Of a DNA stretch of 44,947 bases, positions 1 to 7,999 are shown piece after piece (within the stretch, counting starts at the first letter, position 1; the number at the start of each line of letters is the position of its first letter). A program made the translations under genes and the position numbers. The notes beneath the pieces were generated by a model. It was not told the origin of the DNA, did not search any database, and saw only the letters and a program-made list of their open reading frames with translations. Source of the DNA: Moritella sp. (GTDB lineage Bacteria; Pseudomonadota; Gammaproteobacteria; Enterobacterales; Moritellaceae); contig NZ_JABSQR010000040.1 of the NCBI RefSeq assembly GCF_013215705.1, forward strand, positions 1 to 44,947, read 5' to 3'.

Positions 1-66
1 AGTGAACCTTTTAAAATCCGTGATAATGATCTGATCACAAAGTTTACGAAAGGTTCCCTGATTTAG

Positions 67-450
67 TCAACAACGCCCTTTGATTATGTCGAGACTTACA
101 CACAAGAGTGCTATGAAAAAGATATCAGTAGTCAGTTAAGCCATACCGTTAAGATCGACATTAAAAATCAAGCTAATGCGCATAAATGGTATCCAGTTAA
201 GTGTGGACTAAAAATTAAATCTTACGATAGAGTTGAGCAAGGTATCGATTCTTGGCTATCTGCATTTGCTATTGGTTTTACTTTGGATAGAGCGGGCTGC
301 TTATCTATTTATGCGCCGTACGGATTAGAGGACGCCTTCAATATGTATGTAAAGCCAAACAAAATAGCAATGACAGAAACCAGTTATATTAAAATGAGCA
401 AGAGCTTTAAGGGCCGATGGCCATCAATAACCGTCGAACCTTGGACGTAG
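67..450 (+). pseudogene. Remnant of nucleotidyltransferase family protein (NTP_transf_6/DUF925), broken at the N-terminus
   Basis: Reading frame 1 is open from 67 to the stop at 448-450 and encodes about 127 residues. They resemble the C-terminal two thirds of the DUF925 nucleotidyltransferase family: KNQANAHKWYP, then YAPYGLEDAFNMYVKPN, then GRWPSITVEPW at the end. An in-frame TAG at 64-66 interrupts the frame. The 21 codons before it are open but do not resemble the family's expected N-terminal nucleotide-binding part, and no early ATG or GTG follows the stop. The family is normally near 180-190 residues, so this is best read as a decayed or rearranged gene. The window edge hides what lies upstream. 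The family assignment is from recalled consensus, not a search. Confidence 0.55.
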
Positions 451-493
451 GTAGGATTGTGAGTTTTTTGCAGCGTATATTTAACGAGGTTAC

Positions 494-976
494 ATGGAAA
501 TATATTGTAGAGTTTTGGAGGCTGAGGATAGCCGTGCATATCGTGAGTTGAGATTAGAAAGTTTGAAATTGCATCCTGAATGTTTCGGTTCGGGATACGA
601 AAAACAAGCTAAGTTACCTCAATTGTACTTTGAAAAACGCATTGAAGAAGAAAGTAAAAATAGCATTATGTTAGGTGCATTCATTGATCGTGAATTGATT
701 GGTTTATGTGGATTAATGCCTGCCACATCGACACAGGTCGAAATCATCCAAATGTATGTAGTAAACAAGCACAGAGGCCGAGGGATTGCTTTTAAATTAC
801 TTGATTTAGCAAAAAGTTATCTCAAACACTTTAATAGTAATTCGCTTATTTTAACTGTGTATCAAGCAAATTTAAGTGCTATAAAAACATACCAAAACGC
901 TGGGTTCAACATAGTGAATAGCCAAAATGATGAAATAGAAATGGCTTTTGTGACTCGAGATAAGATATCAGAATAG
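494..976 (+). CDS. GNAT family N-acetyltransferase
   Basis: A 160-residue single-domain GCN5-related N-acetyltransferase, the usual length for the family. The acetyl-CoA pyrophosphate-binding motif is at residues 93-98 (HRGRGI), preceded by the beta4 strand (IIQMYVV). The C-terminal part holds the motif-B-like segment (NLSAIKTYQNAGF), where alanine/tyrosine residues close the active site. These enzymes move an acetyl group from acetyl-CoA to an amine in the cytoplasm. The substrate cannot be told from sequence. The ATG at 494 follows a GAGG ribosome binding site. The next gene starts 13 bases after the stop, so the two may be co-transcribed. Confidence 0.88.
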   Translation: MEIYCRVLEAEDSRAYRELRLESLKLHPECFGSGYEKQAKLPQLYFEKRIEEESKNSIMLGAFIDRELIGLCGLMPATSTQVEIIQMYVVNKHRGRGIAFKLLDLAKSYLKHFNSNSLILTVYQANLSAIKTYQNAGFNIVNSQNDEIEMAFVTRDKISE

Positions 977-989
977 GGATCATTCATCT

Positions 990-1478
990 ATGGTTTTAGG
1001 GTTACAAGAGTCATTACTTTCAATGTTAAAAGAAGAGCAGACGTTATTACAAAAGCTGATTGATAGTGGTGAATTGAAAGACGATATATATCATCCTAAG
1101 ATGAAAACACTTCACGATAAAAATAATCTCTGTATTAAACATATTATTGATAAATTCGGTTGGCCTACGATAAGTTTGGTCGGTGAGGAAGCCTCAAAGG
1201 CTGCTTGGCTTATTGTTCAGCATGCCATATTAGATGAACAATTCATGAATAGATGTTTAGAGTTGTTGCAAGATGCTATTAACAATAATGATGCAGAACG
1301 TTGGTGCTTTGCCTACCTGAAAGATAGAACACTAACAATGAAAGGTAAGCCACAAATATACGGTACGCAATTTGATATGGAAAACGGAAAAGTTGTACCA
1401 TTTCCGATTGAAAAAATTGATATTGTAGATGAACTCCGTAAAGAACTAGGCTTGGATTCGCTTGTTGATGCAACCTAA
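990..1478 (+). CDS. DUF6624-type protein of unknown function
   Basis: A 162-residue soluble protein with no signal peptide or membrane segment. It carries the features I associate with DUF6624: a His-Pro segment at about residues 35-47 (HPKMKTLHDKNN) and a central block at 58-80 starting GWPTISLVGEEAS and running into an AWLIVQHA helix, followed by an acidic helical region and a basic QIYGTQF segment. Members are often carried in accessory regions and have no established biochemical role. It lies 13 bases after the GNAT gene and before an SH3-like gene on the same strand. No function is proposed. Confidence 0.7.
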   Translation: MVLGLQESLLSMLKEEQTLLQKLIDSGELKDDIYHPKMKTLHDKNNLCIKHIIDKFGWPTISLVGEEASKAAWLIVQHAILDEQFMNRCLELLQDAINNNDAERWCFAYLKDRTLTMKGKPQIYGTQFDMENGKVVPFPIEKIDIVDELRKELGLDSLVDAT

Positions 1479-1522
1479 CGAATTCAAGATCGGTATCGAC
1501 TTTAATTGTACGTAATAAGGAA

Positions 1523-1870
1523 ATGCGCATGAGAGTTGTGGTGAAAGATGCTCATAAATCAAACTACCCAAATCCTGTCTGTTTTTGCTTAGGAGAAGAG
1601 TTACTCCTTGGTCATTTGGATACAGAGTTTGCCGGTTGGATCCGTACGACCACTAAAAATGGTAACCAGGGCAGGGCACCAATCGATTATATTGACATGA
1701 GTAAGTGTAAAACAATTGGTATAGCCAAATGTGATTATAATGCGTTTGAACTTGATACTTCTATCGGTGAGTATTTAGCTGTGCTTGATGAGTTAAATGA
1801 ATGGTTTTTTGTCGAAAATGATAAGGCTATAAAGGGCTGGGTTCCAATGAGAACAGTTGGTGTTTTATAA
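1523..1870 (+). CDS. Tandem bacterial SH3-like domain protein
   Basis: A 115-residue protein made of two variant SH3-like repeats, about residues 1-58 and 60-115. Each has the pattern of a charged strand, a GEELLLGH or GEYLAVLD turn, and a tryptophan strand (GWIRTTTKNG; GWVPMRTVG). Small two-repeat proteins of this kind recur in Vibrio and relatives, including gene cassettes. The domain usually mediates peptide or cell-wall binding, but with no signal peptide this one is probably cytoplasmic. A second ATG lies two codons downstream. The first follows AAGGAAATGCGC, a usable Shine-Dalgarno. The family call is fairly firm; the role is unknown. Confidence 0.7.
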   Translation: MRMRVVVKDAHKSNYPNPVCFCLGEELLLGHLDTEFAGWIRTTTKNGNQGRAPIDYIDMSKCKTIGIAKCDYNAFELDTSIGEYLAVLDELNEWFFVENDKAIKGWVPMRTVGVL

Positions 1871-1889
1871 CGAGTAACATGAAGAATTT

Positions 1890-2393
1890 ATGGCAACGGC
1901 AATCGTATTAGGGACATCTAGACCTAATGGTAATACTCACAAGTTAGTCAACTTGTATCAACAGTATGAAACTGCAGATGTATTTAATTTAAGCGATTTA
2001 TCGATCTCTACCTTTGATTATGACCACAATAATAAACACGATGATTTTCTAGCGTTAGCCAAGCAGCTTCTTGATTATGAGCATCTTATTTTTGCAACGC
2101 CTATGTATTGGTATGCAATGAGTGGTCAAATGAAAGTGTTTTTAGACCGATTGTCTGACCTGCTAACAATAGAAAAAGAGTTAGGTCGGAGCTTGAGAGG
2201 GAAAACATGTTCTGTATTAGCCACGGGCGTAGATAAACAACCACTAGAATGCTTTGAACAACCTTTTAAATTAACAGCTACATACCTCGGCATGACCTAT
2301 CAACAAATGCTTTACTGCTCGTGTGCAGGTGATTTTATTGAACAAGAACATTCCGATAAGTTATTAAATCATATTGGCTTAAATATTGGGTAA
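1890..2393 (+). CDS. NAD(P)H-dependent FMN reductase, flavodoxin-fold
   Basis: A 167-residue flavodoxin-like oxidoreductase. The FMN phosphate loop is visible at residues 7-17 (LGTSRPNGNTH), and the second flavin-contact loop reads ATPMYWYAMSGQMKVFLDR. These match NADPH-dependent FMN reductase/NAD(P)H quinone reductase proteins (WrbA/YwqN-like). The family transfers hydride from NAD(P)H to flavin and then to quinones, azo or nitro compounds; the substrate here is unknown. It ends the first + strand run. A short perfect inverted repeat lies just downstream, before the convergent LysR gene. Confidence 0.85.
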   Translation: MATAIVLGTSRPNGNTHKLVNLYQQYETADVFNLSDLSISTFDYDHNNKHDDFLALAKQLLDYEHLIFATPMYWYAMSGQMKVFLDRLSDLLTIEKELGRSLRGKTCSVLATGVDKQPLECFEQPFKLTATYLGMTYQQMLYCSCAGDFIEQEHSDKLLNHIGLNIG

Positions 2394-2403
2394 TGCATTG
2401 TAC

Positions 2404-2422
2404 CGTACTGATAGTCAGTACG
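2404..2422. terminator. Hairpin between convergent genes
   Basis: Perfect inverted repeat with arms CGTACTGA (2404-2411) and TCAGTACG (2415-2422) around a 3-base loop. It lies between the flavodoxin-fold reductase stop and the LysR gene stop. No long T run follows on either strand, so it is a possible weak bidirectional terminator rather than a classic one. Confidence 0.4.
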
Positions 2423-2461
2423 TTCAACCTAAGCATAAATTAACCTGTTGGTTTTGCGTTA

Positions 2462-3346
2462 TTATTGATAGCGCAGTGTTTTCACGACAAATTCGATGAA
2501 CAGTCTAACTTTAAACGGAATATCAGTTCGCGACTTATAAAGCAGATGAACAGGACTTGGGCTTGGCTTATGAGTAGAAAGAATCTCTACTAATTTACCT
2601 GCTTTAAGTTCTTCTTCGATTAAAAGTCGTGGTTGAAGCAAAATCCCTTCGTGATTGAGAGACGCCATTTTTAACGCCATACCATTGTTAGATCTAAATC
2701 GACTACGAGTAATGTCAAATGCGTTTGTATCTAACGCTGATAATGTCTTTGATTGCTTTTTCCAATAAGAGAACCCTAAGCATCTATGTTTGTTGAGTTC
2801 TTTGATTGACGACGGGATACCAAAAGTATTTAGATATTGAGGTGAGGCGCAGAATACGAGTTCATACTCGGCTACTTTTTTTGCTACATAAGATGCATCT
2901 TCAAGTTCACCTATCCGAAAAATCAGATCGTACCCATCGTGAGTTGCGTCTATCAACTTGTCTGTTAGATCTAGGTCAATGTCCATATTCGGATATTGGT
3001 CCAAGAATTCACAGATGATTGGAGATAAAAGTAATGAGCCAAAAGTGATAGGGGCATTAACACGCAATGTGCCACTTGGTGCATCCCTTATTACAGACGT
3101 TTCTTGTTCAAGCGCTATATACTCATTAAGTATTTTATGACATCTCAACAAATAGGCATCACCGATTTCGGTTAGTGTTTGTCTGCGTGTATTTCTGTTT
3201 AGTAAAGGCGCTCCCGCATGATGTTCTAGGTGTTTGATGTGCTTCCCAACCATCGCGGGAGTGATACCAAATTTATCAGACGCTTTTGTGAAACTTCCAG
3301 CTTCAACGACCTCAACAAAGACCTCAATACTCTTCAATCTATCCAT
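2462..3346 (-). CDS. LysR family transcriptional regulator
   Basis: A 294-residue LysR-type regulator. The N-terminal winged helix-turn-helix spans about residues 1-60 (MDRLKSIEVFVEVVEAGSFT, then KASDKFGITPAMVGKHIKHL), followed by the LRVNAP start of the periplasmic-binding-like effector domain at about residue 87. I chose the ATG at 3346 because the family starts MDRL; the frame is open to a GTG at 3370, which would add eight atypical residues. It is divergently transcribed from an SDR gene with about 100 bp between them. This is the usual layout for a LysR protein controlling its neighbour and itself. The effector is unknown. Confidence 0.9.
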   Translation of the reverse strand: MDRLKSIEVFVEVVEAGSFTKASDKFGITPAMVGKHIKHLEHHAGAPLLNRNTRRQTLTEIGDAYLLRCHKILNEYIALEQETSVIRDAPSGTLRVNAPITFGSLLLSPIICEFLDQYPNMDIDLDLTDKLIDATHDGYDLIFRIGELEDASYVAKKVAEYELVFCASPQYLNTFGIPSSIKELNKHRCLGFSYWKKQSKTLSALDTNAFDITRSRFRSNNGMALKMASLNHEGILLQPRLLIEEELKAGKLVEILSTHKPSPSPVHLLYKSRTDIPFKVRLFIEFVVKTLRYQ

Positions 3347-3375
3347 TCTAAACTCTGGGTTTATAAACACTAAAC

Positions 3376-3429
3376 TGATTGTCTATTTAATGATTGTTGG
3401 TTGTCAATATAATAAATCAAATCAATCAT
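3376..3429 (+). promoter_or_regulatory. Putative LysR operator/promoter between divergent LysR and SDR genes
   Basis: The divergent gap holds repeated TGATTG half-sites (3376-3381 and 3391-3396) and an inverted CAATCAT at 3423-3429 facing ATGATTG at 3390-3396. A TATAAT box lies at 3408-3413, suitably placed for the SDR gene. The half-sites could bind the LysR protein. The -35 is not obvious. Inference from arrangement only. Confidence 0.35.
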
Positions 3430-3445
3430 AACTGGAGAATAAATA

Positions 3446-4045
3446 ATGAAAGTTCTAGTAATTGGGGCGACTGGCACTATAGGAAATGCAATCGTCAATA
3501 ATATGGAAGATCGTCATAATGTGGTTAAAGTGGGAAATACGAAAGGGGATTTTCAGGTAGATATTAGATCTTCGCAGAGTATACAGGCGTTATTTGACGT
3601 TGTTGGTAAAGTCGATGCCATTATATCAGCTTGTGGTAATTTACACTTTGGTCCGCTGGTAGACATGACTTCGGAGAATTTCAATATTGGCCTACAGGAT
3701 AAATTGTTAGGTCAGGTGAATCTTGCTTTAATTGGTCAGCATTACCTGAATGACGGTGGTTCAATTACATTAAGCTCTGGTATTGTTAGCGCGCAGCCAA
3801 TAATTGGTGGGGCAAACGCAACCTGCGTGAATGCCGCTATAGAAGGGTTTATTTTGGGGGCATCAATCGAGTTAAAGAATAATCAGCGGATTAATGCAGT
3901 ATGCCCAAGCGTTGTAACTGAGTCGTTAGAGACATATGGACCATTTTTCCCTGGTTATGAATCGGTATCTGTCGCAAGTGTTGCGAAGGCTTATCAGCGT
4001 AGCGTCGAAGGCCCGCTGAATGGAACCCTATTTAAAGTATGGTAG
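3446..4045 (+). CDS. Short-chain dehydrogenase/reductase family protein
   Basis: A 199-residue Rossmann-fold protein. The dinucleotide-binding motif GATGTIG is at residues 7-13, and the second strand ends in an acidic DIR segment. The catalytic region reads SSGIVSAQPIIGGANATCVNAAIEGF. The usual YxxxK pair is not visible; a small subgroup of short (~200 aa) SDR proteins has this alternative segment with a conserved Asn-Ala-Ala. A role as an NAD(P)-dependent reductase is therefore likely but the chemistry is uncertain. Start ATG 3446 follows GGAGAATAA. Divergence from the LysR gene suggests it is that regulator's target. Confidence 0.82.
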   Translation: MKVLVIGATGTIGNAIVNNMEDRHNVVKVGNTKGDFQVDIRSSQSIQALFDVVGKVDAIISACGNLHFGPLVDMTSENFNIGLQDKLLGQVNLALIGQHYLNDGGSITLSSGIVSAQPIIGGANATCVNAAIEGFILGASIELKNNQRINAVCPSVVTESLETYGPFFPGYESVSVASVAKAYQRSVEGPLNGTLFKVW

Positions 4046-4259
4046 TCATTGTGCCATAAGATAATGAGTGTATTCTGAACCATCGAAATTAGTTTGTGCT
4101 TTGGTTTTTTAATGTAAGTGTATAAAATAAATGACTTATATTTATTTACACTAATTAATGTTATGGTATTTTTACTTGCGCTAGCCTCCATTATCTTGGT
4201 GGATAGCGTCTAGTACGTACATCTGTTTTATACACTAACCTGTCTTTAGGAGACTTCAT

Positions 4260-5015
4260 ATCAAGACATATATTTACGATGTGTTCTGCGGTGAGCAAGC
4301 TTTAGGTAACCCATGTGGTGTCGTTTTTCTCGATGAGTGGTTAGATAGCTCAAAGCTGCTCGATATTACGCAAAGCCTATCTCAACCTGTCACGTCTTTT
4401 ATCGTTAAAAACATTCTTGGTTATTCAATCCGATGGTTTTCCAATACAGCTGAAATAAACCTATGTGGTCACGGAAGTCTGGGTGCTGCGGCTGCCATTT
4501 TAGAAAGGACAGGTGAGGAAAGGGTTTTATTACAAAGTAAGTATGGTGATATTGAAATAACCCAACAGGACAGTTTTTATCAAATGGAACTTCCTGCGTG
4601 GACTCCTGAGTTCATTCATCACGGGATAGATTACCAAGCGCTAAATATCGATCCAATTGAGGTTTATGCGACAAGAGATTTGGTTTTAGTTGTAGAGTCA
4701 GAGCAAGCAGTCCGTGACTTTATCCCAAATCATGCATGGTTTGAAAAGTTTGCCGATTACCACGCATTAATCGTAACGGCTCAAAGTGATACTTATGAGT
4801 ATGTGCTAAGATATTTTGCGCCTCGTATCGGCATACCTGAAGACTTAGCAACGGGTTCTGCTCAGTGCTCTCTCGCACCGTATTGGTTTAGTAAACTTGG
4901 CGCTAATAACTTGAACGTGCGTCAATTGTCTTCTGCTGGTGGCGTCTTTGAAGTAAGTTTGAAAGATGAAAGCACGATACGTTTATCTGCTCAAGTAACG
5001 AAAAGAAAGGTTTAA
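4260..5015 (+). CDS. PhzF family isomerase-like protein (copy 1), start codon altered
   Basis: PhzF/YddE-like fold with the hallmark NLCGHGSLGAA segment and the C-terminal half-barrel signature DLATGSAQCSLAPYW. Homologues start M-K-x-x-I-x-D-x-F; here that sequence is found as IKTYIYDVFCGEQALGNP with ATC at 4260 where ATG is expected, six bases after an AGGAGA ribosome binding site. The first conventional start is GTG 4281, which has no ribosome binding site and would remove the first beta strand. The frame is closed upstream at 4236-4238. The residue equivalent to the catalytic Glu of PhzF (E47 in copy 2) appears to be Val here (PVTSF versus SETAF). So copy 1 may be weakly expressed, inactive or decaying. 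Confidence 0.72.
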   Translation: MKTYIYDVFCGEQALGNPCGVVFLDEWLDSSKLLDITQSLSQPVTSFIVKNILGYSIRWFSNTAEINLCGHGSLGAAAAILERTGEERVLLQSKYGDIEITQQDSFYQMELPAWTPEFIHHGIDYQALNIDPIEVYATRDLVLVVESEQAVRDFIPNHAWFEKFADYHALIVTAQSDTYEYVLRYFAPRIGIPEDLATGSAQCSLAPYWFSKLGANNLNVRQLSSAGGVFEVSLKDESTIRLSAQVTKRKV

Positions 5016-5046
5016 AGTCGTATAGGACTATTTACAGGGAATTAAA

Positions 5047-5526
5047 ATGTCAGAGTATTTTGCCAAAATCAATTGGGTTAGAGATAGCAATGAAAGCTAT
5101 GTTGATAACAAATATAGCCGAGGGCATGAATGGATTTTTGATGGCGGTGTAATTGTTCAAGCCTCATCTTCTCCTCACGTTGTACCTTTACCTTATTCTG
5201 TCGAAGCAAATGTAGATCCAGAAGAAGCGTTTGTTGCATCCCTTTCTAGTTGTCATATGTTGTTCTTTTTATCTATTGCAGCTAAACGAAAATATGTAGT
5301 TGATTCATATATAGATGATGCTGTTGGAATAATGGAAAAAGACGGTGATGGTAATATGTCAATGACAAAGGTAACACTTCGACCTTATGTTGAGTTTTCG
5401 GGAACTAAAAGACCGACGATAGCGCAACTTGAAAAAATGCATCATCAATCGCATCAACAATGCTTCATCGCCAATTCGGTCAAAACCGAAATTGTGACAG
5501 AGATTATTACAGATAAAAATTCATAA
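5047..5526 (+). CDS. OsmC family peroxiredoxin-like protein
   Basis: A 159-residue OsmC/Ohr-fold protein. The two redox cysteines are visible at C69 (ASLSSCHM) and C139 (HQQCFIANSV), about 70 residues apart as in the family. A glutamate before the first cysteine (DPEEAF) fits the Arg/Glu activation network. OsmC proteins reduce organic hydroperoxides in the cytoplasm. The YhfA/OsmC branch looks closer than Ohr. The ATG at 5047 lies after an AGGGAATTAAA segment. Its neighbours are PhzF copy 1 and a LysE exporter, with no obvious shared pathway. Confidence 0.85.
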   Translation: MSEYFAKINWVRDSNESYVDNKYSRGHEWIFDGGVIVQASSSPHVVPLPYSVEANVDPEEAFVASLSSCHMLFFLSIAAKRKYVVDSYIDDAVGIMEKDGDGNMSMTKVTLRPYVEFSGTKRPTIAQLEKMHHQSHQQCFIANSVKTEIVTEIITDKNS

Positions 5527-5618
5527 CGCTTATTATCTATAGATCCGCAACATCTAGGCTTGTAACTCACTGAATGTGAAGGAATATTTTAATAATCACT
5601 AAAAAGGAGTAAATAATA

Positions 5619-6245
5619 GTGAATGACATATTAGCTTTTAGCTTAATCGCGTTACTTTTAGTTGTATCACCAGGCCCAAATGGCGTGTTGATTTTAAAAA
5701 CCGCATCGTCACAAGGGCTGCGAGCCTCAATCCTGAATATTTTTGGATTAACGACCGCAACCTTCTTTCATGGGGCCCTGTCTATTTTCGGATTTTCTGC
5801 ATTATTGATGCAATCAGCAGAGTTATTTTTCATCATTAAAATACTCGGTGCTGGGTACCTGTTTTATATTGGCGTAAAGGCAATTATTAGTTCTTACAAA
5901 ACAACCAATGGCGATACTAAAACGAATAAAACAATACCGTCACAAAAGAAAGGCATTGGCTATTTTAATGAAGGATTCATAACACAAATCCTAAATCCCA
6001 AGGTATCGATGTTTTACTTGGCGGCCTTTCCTCAATTCATATCGCCTGACAACTTCTCGTATTTCAGTGCATTTTCGTTAGTATTAATTCATGCCAGCAT
6101 CATATTTATGTGGTTTGTCGGCGTAACCTTAGCAATAGATAAAATAAAATCATCGGCTAAAAATACCAAAATGGGCAATTGGGTTCAAAGGCTCTCGGGC
6201 ACTGCGATGATATATTTCAGTTCAATGATCCTGACACAAAAATAA
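5619..6245 (+). CDS. LysE/RhtB family amino-acid exporter
   Basis: A 208-residue inner-membrane protein with five to six hydrophobic segments and the LysE-family signature near the N-terminus (VVSPGPNGVLILKTASSQG). The middle segment GYLFYIGVKAI and then GFITQILNPKVSMFY are also typical of RhtB/YggA-type translocators. Such proteins export amino acids or homoserine-like compounds using the proton gradient; the substrate is not predictable. The start is GTG at 5619 after an AAAGGAG site about ten bases upstream. The cytoplasmic loop between helices 3 and 4 is lysine/threonine rich. Confidence 0.87.
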   Translation: MNDILAFSLIALLLVVSPGPNGVLILKTASSQGLRASILNIFGLTTATFFHGALSIFGFSALLMQSAELFFIIKILGAGYLFYIGVKAIISSYKTTNGDTKTNKTIPSQKKGIGYFNEGFITQILNPKVSMFYLAAFPQFISPDNFSYFSAFSLVLIHASIIFMWFVGVTLAIDKIKSSAKNTKMGNWVQRLSGTAMIYFSSMILTQK

Positions 6246-6390
6246 CAGTAAGTATCATAAGGACAAACTTTGAATTACAGATCAGGCAGTAATGATTCAA
6301 CCCTATTTATGATGTCCATTGAGTAGTCGATTACTTTATGATCTTTTAATCATGGTAATGGCCTTAAGCAAGAGTAAATAAGCAGGTTTC

Positions 6391-6987
6391 ATGGAAAAAA
6401 ATGCAGATATTTGGCGTCAATATTACGAAAAGGCGTTAACGCGTAAACATAAACCAAGCACTGAATCCGCGGTTAAGCTAAACACATCTAATTATAAAAC
6501 AGCAACGGATTGTGGCTGTGGGACAGGAAGTGATATTTATTATCTGAGTGATTTAGGTTATCAAGTTTCTGGTTTTGATATTAATGAAGATGCGGTAGCA
6601 ATTTGTCATGAACGTTTTGCTGATAATGCTTTGGTCGACATATCTTGTGATAGTTTTGAAGACTATGACTACCCAAAGAGTGGTCTGGTTTTGGCTCATT
6701 CGAGTCTTTATTTTGCCGAGCCTAGCGAGTTTCAAAACACATGGATAAAAATATCATCCAGTTTAGCCCAAGGTGGTGTGTTTGCTGGTGATTTTATGGG
6801 AACGAATGACAGTTGGGCTGCTGGGTATCGTAGTGCAACAAACCCGATGAACAAGCAACAAGTCTTGAATTTGTTTGACGAGTTTGAAATTATAGGATTT
6901 CACGAACGTGATGAGAAAGGTCAAACGGCCATAGGCAAAATCAAGCATTGGCATACTTTCTCTGTGATTGCGGTAAAGCGAGCATAA
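6391..6987 (+). CDS. Class I SAM-dependent methyltransferase
   Basis: A 198-residue Rossmann-like methyltransferase. SAM-binding motif I is at residues 40-46 (DCGCGTG), followed by motif II ending in an acidic residue (VSGFDIN) and a motif IV region (GLVLAHSSLYF). The overall shape is TehB/UbiE-like. The substrate is unknown. It precedes a second, sequence-distinct methyltransferase gene by 32 bases and may be co-transcribed with it. The cysteine-rich motif I (two Cys flanking Gly) is slightly unusual. Confidence 0.83.
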   Translation: MEKNADIWRQYYEKALTRKHKPSTESAVKLNTSNYKTATDCGCGTGSDIYYLSDLGYQVSGFDINEDAVAICHERFADNALVDISCDSFEDYDYPKSGLVLAHSSLYFAEPSEFQNTWIKISSSLAQGGVFAGDFMGTNDSWAAGYRSATNPMNKQQVLNLFDEFEIIGFHERDEKGQTAIGKIKHWHTFSVIAVKRA

Positions 6988-7019
6988 ACGTTGGCTGATG
7001 GTTTTTAAAGGAGATTAAT

Positions 7020-7664
7020 ATGGAACCCGAACATTTGGCATCTCAACTTCGATGCCCGAACGGTGATAAAGCGCTTGAAGTTGGGCTTAGCATGAATAAA
7101 GCCAACTATAATCTTAATCGAGAATGTATAAACCTATTAGAATTAAATGACGAAAACGTGGTGCTAGAAATTGGACCTGGTAATGGGGCATTCGTACAAG
7201 AAATTTTGCAAGAAGCCAAAGGCATTAATTATGTGGGAATTGATATTTCAACAGAGCTCGTTGCCGAGGCTACTAGGCTTAATGACACTCAGGTTAGAAA
7301 AGGAACTGCTAAATTTGAGTGTGGTGACTCACGGGCACTTCCTTTCGAAGCGGGTTATTTTGACAAGGTGTTTACGGTACACACCATATATTTTTGGGAA
7401 AAACCTTATGAACATCTTTCTGAAATTCGACGAGTATTGAAGCCTTCTGGCACTTTTTGTATTGCTTTCGGAAACCGAGAGTTTATGAAAAACCTTCCTT
7501 TCGTGAAATATGGTTTTGAACTGTATGATGACGCTAGTGCTTGTCATCTTTTACGCGAAGTTGGTTTTAAAATTGAACGTGTCCATAAATTTACTGAACG
7601 TGGTTTAAGTAATACTGGTGAGAGTGTCGATAAAGTTGTGCATGTTATTGTATGTAAAGCTTAA
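7020..7664 (+). CDS. Class I SAM-dependent methyltransferase (UbiE/Methyltransf_11 type)
   Basis: A 214-residue methyltransferase with motif I EIGPGNG at residues 50-56, motif II ending VGIDIS, and post-motif LPFEAGYFDKVFTVHTIYFW, followed by RRVLKPSGTFCIAFG. This is the classic Methyltransf_11 pattern. The substrate is not evident. The ATG at 7020 follows a strong AAAGGAG site. The next gene on the same strand encodes a HAD fragment. Confidence 0.88.
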   Translation: MEPEHLASQLRCPNGDKALEVGLSMNKANYNLNRECINLLELNDENVVLEIGPGNGAFVQEILQEAKGINYVGIDISTELVAEATRLNDTQVRKGTAKFECGDSRALPFEAGYFDKVFTVHTIYFWEKPYEHLSEIRRVLKPSGTFCIAFGNREFMKNLPFVKYGFELYDDASACHLLREVGFKIERVHKFTERGLSNTGESVDKVVHVIVCKA

Positions 7665-7709
7665 TATATCCTCTATCGTATGGAACGGTTAAACGCAAAG
7701 GAGTGCCTA

Positions 7710-7988
7710 ATGGCTAAGATTTATCTGTTTGATTGGGGTGATACCTTAATGGTTAATCCAGCGCATATGAAAGGAAAAATGTGTAATTGGGAACATGTAG
7801 CGGTGATCGAAACGCTTGGTGTTGACGCAAGCGAAGTTACCATGGTCGGTGATATATTGCATCGTGATATAGAGCCTGCTGTTGAGGCCGGATTGAATGC
7901 GATTTGGTATACCCCCGATGCCTCACTGGCAGAGGTGAGTGGAGATTATCAACAAATCCAGCACCTCAGTGAATTGTGTGATTTATGA
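7710..7988 (+). CDS. HAD-superfamily protein lacking its central segment
   Basis: A 92-residue protein. It starts with HAD motif I (MAKIYLFDWGDTLM, nucleophile D8 and acid D11) and then jumps to HAD motif IV (EVTMVGDILHRDIEPAVEAG, with the GD acidic pair). Complete HAD hydrolases of this kind are about 170-220 residues, with motifs II (Ser/Thr) and III (Lys) between these blocks. About 70-80 residues appear to be missing between KMCNWE and VDASEV with the frame kept. It is probably an internally deleted, likely inactive phosphatase. The start at 7710 has an AAAGGAG site six bases upstream; the in-frame ATG at 7680 has none. Confidence 0.7.
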   Translation: MAKIYLFDWGDTLMVNPAHMKGKMCNWEHVAVIETLGVDASEVTMVGDILHRDIEPAVEAGLNAIWYTPDASLAEVSGDYQQIQHLSELCDL

Positions 7989-7999
7989 GTTAAGGAGAA

